Below, one piece after another: positions 6,683 to 10,954 of a DNA stretch of 10,954 bases. This stretch comes from Micavibrio aeruginosavorus (GTDB lineage Bacteria; Pseudomonadota; Alphaproteobacteria; Micavibrionales; Micavibrionaceae): positions 1 to 10,954 of the forward strand of contig QFQB01000069.1 of NCBI GenBank assembly GCA_003241475.1, read 5' to 3'. Every line of letters starts with the position of its first letter. The first letter of the stretch is position 1. Below the pieces are notes generated by a model. That model saw only the letters and a program-made list of their open reading frames with translations, did not search any database and was not told the DNA's origin. Both the position numbers and the translations under genes were made by a program.

Positions 6683-7576
6683 ATGAAAATAAAAGCCCTT
6701 CTCGCCCTTGCCCTGTGTCTGATCCCGCTAAGCGCCCATGCGGAAATGGGCGAGCGCCTGAAGCAATGGCGCGAGATGCGCGAACATCGGCAGGATGCAA
6801 AAAAACGTCTGGACCAAGTCCCGCAGGATGTCGCGACCGACAGTTTCGAGGGGCGCGAAATTCTGGTCCATGTGGCCGCAAATGCGCGGCCTGCAAACCG
6901 CGAGATGGTGGTGGTCCTGCACGGCGGCATGGGCAATGCCAATCACATCTTCTCCATCCTTGGGCAAGACCTCAACGATGCCGCGGACGAAGGCGGTTTT
7001 GTCGTGGCATATCTGAACGGATCGGCGGCGTCACGTCTGGGCGGCAGTTCCCATGCCTGGAACGCGGGCGGCGGATGCTGCGGCCAGCCGTTCGCAAAAA
7101 ATGTCGATGACGTTGCATACATTAAGGCGGCTGTGAAATATCTTACAGCGAAATACAATGTTGACCCAAAGAAGGTCTATGGCATCGGCCATTCCAACGG
7201 CGCTATGATGACGCAGCGTTTGATGTGCGAAACTGATTTGTATCAGGCGGCGATCCCGATTTCCGGCCCTTTGAACATCGACAATCCCAAATGCCTGTCA
7301 GGGCAGGGCAAAAAAATCTGGGCGATCCATGGCGCGGCAGATGAAAACGTGCCGGTCAAAGGCGGATTTGGCACCAAAGGCGTAACCAATATTAATTATA
7401 AATCACAAGATTATACACAGACGGTTTTCCACGCTGTAACCGTTGAATACAAAGAAGACATTCTGCCCGGCATCGATCATTCGCTACAATCGATAGCAAT
7501 CGCCATCGAAAAACGCGACGGGCGAACCTTTGGCCGCGATGCGGCGTTGTTTTTTGGCCTCGCGCCCAAATATTAA
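6683..7576 (+). CDS. Secreted LpqC/PHB-depolymerase-type esterase
   Basis: A 297-residue alpha/beta hydrolase with an N-terminal signal peptide (Lys2 and Lys4, hydrophobic core about 5-17, likely cleavage after AHA at residue 20), so it should act in the periplasm or outside. It resembles the LpqC/poly(3-hydroxybutyrate) depolymerase/feruloyl esterase group. Visible features are the oxyanion segment VVVLHGGMG (76-84), the WNAGGGCCG motif (126-134) typical of the group, the nucleophile elbow GHSNG (Ser171), IHGAADENVPV with Asp220, and PGIDHS with His266. The catalytic triad is complete. Residues 21-48, between signal peptide and domain, form a very charged putative helix (ERLKQWREMREHRQ). The ATG at 6683 is fixed by the signal peptide; no Shine-Dalgarno is seen, in line with a possible leaderless transcript. 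It is the first gene of an operon with an ABC exporter (11 bases to the adaptor). The substrate is unknown: an ester of some kind, not necessarily PHB. Confidence 0.85.
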   Translation: MKIKALLALALCLIPLSAHAEMGERLKQWREMREHRQDAKKRLDQVPQDVATDSFEGREILVHVAANARPANREMVVVLHGGMGNANHIFSILGQDLNDAADEGGFVVAYLNGSAASRLGGSSHAWNAGGGCCGQPFAKNVDDVAYIKAAVKYLTAKYNVDPKKVYGIGHSNGAMMTQRLMCETDLYQAAIPISGPLNIDNPKCLSGQGKKIWAIHGAADENVPVKGGFGTKGVTNINYKSQDYTQTVFHAVTVEYKEDILPGIDHSLQSIAIAIEKRDGRTFGRDAALFFGLAPKY

Positions 7577-7587
7577 GAAAGATCGTT

Positions 7588-8637
7588 ATGAAGCGTAAAG
7601 CTGTATTGTTTTTGGTTATATTCGTCCTAGCGGCACTATGTTTCTGGATTTTCAATCCAGCGCGAAGCACCGATGTTGCCGTTATAAAACCCGTCTATGC
7701 GCCCGCAGTACAAGCGGTATATGCAACCGGAACGGTTGAGGCGGTGCGCATGGTGCCGATTTCCCCCAAAGTCGCCGCCCGTCTTATGAGCCTCGAAGTC
7801 GATGAAGGCGATCACGTCATCAAGGGCCAGTTGATGGCGAAACTGGAAGACGCCGACCTGCAGCAAAACGTTACCGAGGCACAAGCGCAACTCGATCTTG
7901 CGCAAAAAGCGCTTGAGCGCGCGCAAAAACTCAGCCGTTCCGGCGCCATCTCCAAAGAAGCGTTCGACCAATCCCAAGCGTCTTACAAAACAGCCGAAGC
8001 CGCGCTTGAGCGCAGCAAAGCAGAACTGAGCTACCTGCAACTGTACGCCCCCGAAGACGGCACCGTGATCCGCCGCGACGGCGAAATCGGCGAACTGGCC
8101 TCCCCCATCACAACGGCCAATGCGGGCACGCCCGTTTTCTGGATCAACGGCGGCGACCAGATCAGAATCGAAACCGAAGTGGATGAGGAAGACATCAGCC
8201 TTGTGAAAACGGGGCAGGTTGTTGTCATAGCCGCAGATGCCTATCCAGGGCAGGTCTTCCACGGCGCGGTGCAGTCCATCACGCCCAAAGGCGATCCCGT
8301 CGCGCGTAGCTACCGCGTGCGCGTGAGCGTGAGCGAAGACTCTCCGCTTCTGGTCGGCATGACGGCTGAGACGAATATCATTACGCAGGAAAAAGACAAG
8401 GCATTGATGGTGCCTGCCACAGCCGTCAAGGAAGGCCATGTTTTGAAAATATCTTCGGGCAAGGCCGAAAATGCTGCGGTCAAAACAGGCATCAAAACAC
8501 CGGACACCATTGAAATTCTCGAAGGGGCAACCGAAAGCGATGCCATTGCACAAAATTACGATGCCACGTTGCTGAACAAAGGCAATCTACATCCCAAGGG
8601 CATCGAGTGGAATCCTGATGCGAACAAAGTAAAATGA
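7588..8637 (+). CDS. HlyD/MacA-type periplasmic adaptor (membrane fusion) protein
   Basis: A 349-residue adaptor subunit anchored in the inner membrane by one N-terminal segment (about residues 5-22) with the rest periplasmic. In order: the first half of a lipoyl/barrel-sandwich domain (about 45-90, with VDEGDHVIKGQLMAKLED), a fairly short alpha-hairpin coiled coil rich in Ala, Gln and Leu (about 90-148), the second lipoyl half (LYAPEDGTVIRRDGEIGE, 152-169), a beta-barrel domain (about 190-265, with VDEEDISLVKTGQ) and a membrane-proximal domain (about 270-330). Such proteins link an inner-membrane ABC or RND transporter to an outer-membrane channel. It begins 11 bases after the esterase and overlaps the permease gene by four bases (ATGA), indicating one transcript and translational coupling. 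The ribosome binding site is weak. The downstream partners make this a MacA/DevB-like rather than an RND adaptor. No outer-membrane channel gene is in the window. Confidence 0.93.
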   Translation: MKRKAVLFLVIFVLAALCFWIFNPARSTDVAVIKPVYAPAVQAVYATGTVEAVRMVPISPKVAARLMSLEVDEGDHVIKGQLMAKLEDADLQQNVTEAQAQLDLAQKALERAQKLSRSGAISKEAFDQSQASYKTAEAALERSKAELSYLQLYAPEDGTVIRRDGEIGELASPITTANAGTPVFWINGGDQIRIETEVDEEDISLVKTGQVVVIAADAYPGQVFHGAVQSITPKGDPVARSYRVRVSVSEDSPLLVGMTAETNIITQEKDKALMVPATAVKEGHVLKISSGKAENAAVKTGIKTPDTIEILEGATESDAIAQNYDATLLNKGNLHPKGIEWNPDANKVK

Positions 8638-9878
8638 GTCTGTATTTTACCATCGCGCTCAAACATATTCTGGCCCGCAAGCGGCAGAGTTTTGTCTCGC
8701 TGCTCGGCATCATCATCGGCGTCGCGTTCTTCCTTGCCATCGCCTCGCTCATGCAGGGATCGCAGAATGATTTCATCAAGCGCCTGATCGACAATTCGCC
8801 GCACATCACCGTGCACGACGAATACAGGAATGCCAAAGAGCAACCTGTCCAAAAACTCTATAAAGACCGGATCGTGGAATTGCGCTCGCTCCAGCCGCTT
8901 CCCGAAACGCGCGGCATCCGCGGCTACAAACAGGTGGTGGCAGACCTTAAAGAGCGCCCCGGCGTGCGCGCCTCGGCAACCCTGACCGGCCAGTCTATCC
9001 TCAATTACGCGGGCAAAGACAACGCGATTGTTCTGAACGGCATGATCCCCGCCGACATGAAAGACCTGACCACCATCGAGGAAAACATGAAAGTGGGGTC
9101 AATCGACGATCTGATTTCCAACCGCAACGGCATTATCGTCGGCGCGGAGTTGTGCCGCCGTTTGATGCTGGAAAAAGGCGACAATATTACGCTGACTGCC
9201 TCAACCGGACAGGTGCGCACGTTCAAAATCGTCGGCATTTTCCAGACAGGATCGCTCAATTACGACGACCAGCAGGCTTTCACCGACATCAAGCGCGTGC
9301 AGGCAATGATGAACAAATCCAACCGCGCCAACACGATCATCATCAAGATGGATGATTCCGGCAAGGCCCGCGAACTGGCCGCGGAAATAGAGGCCCGCAC
9401 AGGATATAAATCCGTATCATGGCAGGAAGCGAGCGAGGATATCATGAGCACGCTCGCCATCCGCAATATCATCATGTACACGGTGGTCGGCGCGGTTTTG
9501 CTGGTGGCCGCGTTCGGCATTTACAACATCATTTTCACCATCATCATGGAAAAGCAAAAGGATATCGCCATCCTAAAATCCATGGGATTCCGCGCTGGCG
9601 ACATCAAAAAAATCTTCGTCATTCAAGGTTGTATTCTAGGACTTGCGGGTTGCGCTTTCGGACTGCCGCTTGGATGCCTGCTGATGCTGGCCTTGCAACA
9701 AATCACTTTCTCGCCACCAGGCGTATCAGACCCTATCCAGATGCCCATCGACTGGTCCGCGCCGCAATTCATCATCGCGGCCCTGTTCGCGTTCACATCC
9801 AGCGTTGTGGCCTCCTACCTTCCCGCAAAAAAAGGCGCGAACGTTCTGCCCGTCGATATATTGCGGGGAGGCCAGTGA
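8634..9878 (+). CDS. ABC transporter permease, LolE/MacB (FtsX) type
   Basis: A 414-residue inner-membrane permease with the four-segment topology of the FtsX/MacB/Lol superfamily: TM1 about 21-41, a large periplasmic MacB-PCD-like domain (about 45-275), then TM2 277-304, TM3 327-354 and TM4 378-397. The start (ALKHILARKRQSFVS) and periplasmic segments such as VLNGMIPADMK, GIIVGAELCRRL and FKIVGIFQTGSLNYDD resemble LolC/LolE. The cytoplasmic stretch EKQKDIAILKSMGFR (306-320) after TM2 is the coupling region that meets the ATPase. Proteins of this type do not pass substrate through a classical channel; they drive extraction or export of lipids, lipoproteins or hydrophobic compounds by periplasmic movement. 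There is only one permease gene, so a homodimer is likely, as in MacB. It overlaps the adaptor by four bases and the ATPase by one (TGATG). ATG 8634 is chosen for this coupling and for the domain start. Confidence 0.93.
   Translation: MSLYFTIALKHILARKRQSFVSLLGIIIGVAFFLAIASLMQGSQNDFIKRLIDNSPHITVHDEYRNAKEQPVQKLYKDRIVELRSLQPLPETRGIRGYKQVVADLKERPGVRASATLTGQSILNYAGKDNAIVLNGMIPADMKDLTTIEENMKVGSIDDLISNRNGIIVGAELCRRLMLEKGDNITLTASTGQVRTFKIVGIFQTGSLNYDDQQAFTDIKRVQAMMNKSNRANTIIIKMDDSGKARELAAEIEARTGYKSVSWQEASEDIMSTLAIRNIIMYTVVGAVLLVAAFGIYNIIFTIIMEKQKDIAILKSMGFRAGDIKKIFVIQGCILGLAGCAFGLPLGCLLMLALQQITFSPPGVSDPIQMPIDWSAPQFIIAALFAFTSSVVASYLPAKKGANVLPVDILRGGQ
9865..9871 (+). promoter_or_regulatory. Strong ribosome binding site of the ABC ATPase gene
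   Basis: GGGGAGG six bases before the ATG at 9878, inside the end of the permease gene. It decides the start of the ATPase frame, which stays open far upstream to 9419. Confidence 0.8.
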
Positions 9879-10558
9879 TGGGAGAAATCCTGCTATCCGC
9901 TCGCAATCTCGTGAGAACGCTTCAAGGCGGGGAGATCAAGGTCACGCTGGTGAAAGATGTCAGCCTCGACATCGAAGCCGGACATTTCACAGCCATTACG
10001 GGACCGTCAGGGTCGGGAAAATCATCGCTTTTATACTTGCTTGGATTGCTCGACCAGCCGACCAGCGGAAGTATTCATGTCACTGGGCACGAAACGACGA
10101 AACTCAACGAGGACAAGCTCGCGCAATTCCGCCTTGAAAAGCTCGGCTTTATCTTCCAGTTCCACTTTTTGCTGCCCGAATTTACGGCACTCGAAAATGT
10201 ACGCCTCCCGATGGAGCGGCTCGGCAAAATCCCGATGAAAGAAGCGAATGAGAAAGCCGCGCATCTGCTCGAAAGCGTCGGTCTGAAGGACCAAGTTCAT
10301 AAATTGCCCAAGCAAATGTCCGGCGGCCAATGCCAGCGCGTTGCCATCGCCCGCTCCATGGCGAACGATCCGACGCTGATTATGGCCGACGAGCCGACCG
10401 GAAACCTCGATACGAAATCGGCGGACATCGTGCAGCAAATGTTGCGTGATATTGCCCACTCATCGGGCCGCGCTGTCGTTGCCGTCACACACGATGAAGC
10501 CTTTGCATCAGTGGCTGACAGGCGCTTCCACATTGTGGATGGAAAAATTCAGACGTAA
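9878..10558 (+). CDS. ABC transporter ATP-binding protein, LolD/MacB type
   Basis: A 226-residue cytosolic ATPase that energises the permease encoded just upstream. Visible are Walker A GPSGSGKS (42-49), the Q-loop in FQFHFLLPEFTALENV (Gln94), the signature MSGGQ (147-151), Walker B LIMADE (167-172) followed by PTGNLD, and the H-loop His205 in VTHDE. The Q-loop region is close to that of LolD. The signature carries Cys after SGGQ, where Gln or Arg is usual; this need not affect activity. The length matches LolD-type ATPases. The ATG at 9878 overlaps the permease TGA by one base and has a strong Shine-Dalgarno; the longer open frame upstream is a shadow of the permease. Adaptor, permease and ATPase as separate genes in this order recall DevBCA, whereas MacB fuses ATPase and permease. 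The operon ends here, right before a hairpin terminator. Confidence 0.95.
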   Translation: MGEILLSARNLVRTLQGGEIKVTLVKDVSLDIEAGHFTAITGPSGSGKSSLLYLLGLLDQPTSGSIHVTGHETTKLNEDKLAQFRLEKLGFIFQFHFLLPEFTALENVRLPMERLGKIPMKEANEKAAHLLESVGLKDQVHKLPKQMSGGQCQRVAIARSMANDPTLIMADEPTGNLDTKSADIVQQMLRDIAHSSGRAVVAVTHDEAFASVADRRFHIVDGKIQT

Positions 10559-10560
10559 AA

Positions 10561-10582
10561 AAAGCCGCTGATAAGCGGCTTT
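10561..10582. terminator. Bidirectional intrinsic terminator between convergent genes
   Basis: A perfect nine-base stem AAAGCCGCT / AGCGGCTTT with a four-base loop GATA lies two bases after the ATPase stop. On the minus strand the stem runs into a seven-T tract, a strong terminator for the small gene ending at 10604. On the plus strand the tail is TTTGATTTGAT, weaker but acceptable for the exporter operon. Confidence 0.85.
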
Positions 10583-10603
10583 GATTTGATGATATATCGA
10601 ATA

Positions 10604-10954
10604 TTACAGACCGCAGGTCATAGAATATGTATTGCCCTTGTGTTCAACAGGAATGTCTCCAGTCTCACCCAAACGGCAATTTTCCTGACCCAATGTTGAT
10701 TTTCTGACAATGACGACAGGCGTATCTGCGGAAATTTTCGGCAGGCTGGCCATATAGTCTTTTCTTTTTTGCTCGTTTGCTATGCCCTCACGATAAGATT
10801 CTTTAATGCTATTGAAGCCGTTTGCGAGCGATGCTCCCATAACGCCTATCGATGCAATTCCTGCAACAACGGTAAAGCCTGCTTTAACGCCTTTGTGTTT
10901 TTCCAAAAAAGCTTCGGCGGCAAAAATTTTTGCTCTCGCTGTTTCTCTGCTCAT
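10604..10954 (-). CDS. Small single-span membrane protein of unknown function, possibly partial
   Basis: I do not recognise this 116-residue protein. Residues 1-24 are hydrophilic and basic (Arg3, Arg7, Lys9, Lys19, Lys21, Lys24), followed by one hydrophobic segment (about 25-45, rich in Ala, Gly, Val and Ile). A charged stretch comes next (KESYREGIANEQKRKDY, 51-67) and then a C-terminal part with Cys93 and Cys114. By the positive-inside rule the N-terminus would be cytoplasmic and the C-terminal part periplasmic, where the two cysteines could form a disulfide. The ATG is the last three bases of the window, so it may be the true start or an internal Met of a longer gene. One hand-counted line is about 45% GC, lower than the exporter genes. 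It is convergent with the ABC operon and shares its terminator. The composition and the well-placed terminator support a real gene; no function is proposed. Confidence 0.65.
   Translation of the reverse strand: MSRETARAKIFAAEAFLEKHKGVKAGFTVVAGIASIGVMGASLANGFNSIKESYREGIANEQKRKDYMASLPKISADTPVVIVRKSTLGQENCRLGETGDIPVEHKGNTYSMTCGL

Noticed and set aside
7588..7665. Possible lipoprotein signal in the adaptor (LAALC around residue 18)
   Set aside because: The residue before Cys is Leu rather than Gly, Ala or Ser, so the lipobox is not satisfied. An uncleaved N-terminal membrane anchor explains the segment better.
9419..9877. Upstream extension of the ABC ATPase frame
   Set aside because: The extension overlaps the permease coding region and has low-complexity His/Arg-rich content. 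The strong GGGGAGG site and the TGATG junction set the start at 9878.
1..10954. CRISPR arrays, tRNA or rRNA genes, insertion sequences, phage genes or defence systems
   Set aside because: I saw no regularly spaced repeats, cloverleaf or rRNA-like sequence, transposase, integrase or terminal inverted repeats. All long frames are accounted for by the genes listed.

Overview
The window looks like a chromosomal segment of an alphaproteobacterium. The main reason is the minus-strand order radA, cvpA, purF, short-chain dehydrogenase, which I know as a recurrent alphaproteobacterial arrangement. The PurF sequence, with its LHEECGVFG processing site, also resembles alphaproteobacterial enzymes. Core genes are GC-rich (hand-counted lines are around 65-70% GC). 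I cannot assign a genus.

Layout. Bases 1-930 hold the 3' two-thirds of der (EngA GTPase, ribosome assembly) on the plus strand. It meets a minus-strand housekeeping block head-on with no spacer: SDR oxidoreductase (931-1647), purF (1640-3118), cvpA (3132-3884) and radA (3957-5354), transcribed in the order radA to SDR with overlaps or short gaps. An AT-rich divergent region (5355-5572) separates this block from plus-strand accessory genes. These begin with an uncommon SAM-methyltransferase-like protein resembling the LIC_10091 family (5573-6628, clearly lower in GC). A short regulatory-looking spacer follows, holding an inverted repeat and a good sigma70-like promoter. Next is a four-gene plus-strand operon: secreted LpqC/PHB-depolymerase-type esterase (6683-7576), HlyD/MacA-type membrane-fusion adaptor (7588-8637), LolE/MacB-type ABC permease (8634-9878) and LolD-type ABC ATPase (9878-10558). 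A bidirectional hairpin terminator (10561-10582) separates this operon from a small minus-strand membrane protein (10604-10954) whose start lies exactly at the window edge.

How the genes work together. The minus-strand block combines recombination repair (RadA) with the committed step of purine synthesis (PurF) and a membrane protein usually found beside purF (CvpA). The plus-strand operon is a complete inner-membrane machine of the MacAB/DevBCA/LolCDE superfamily. The ATPase powers a periplasm-facing permease, and the anchored adaptor would bridge to an outer-membrane partner that is not encoded here. The co-transcribed secreted esterase suggests the system handles an ester-containing or lipidic compound, but the substrate cannot be read from the sequence.

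The most unusual items are the methyltransferase-like gene, the esterase/adaptor/LolE-LolD-like export operon, and the promoter-operator architecture at 6630-6685, where the predicted transcription start falls on or next to the start codon.
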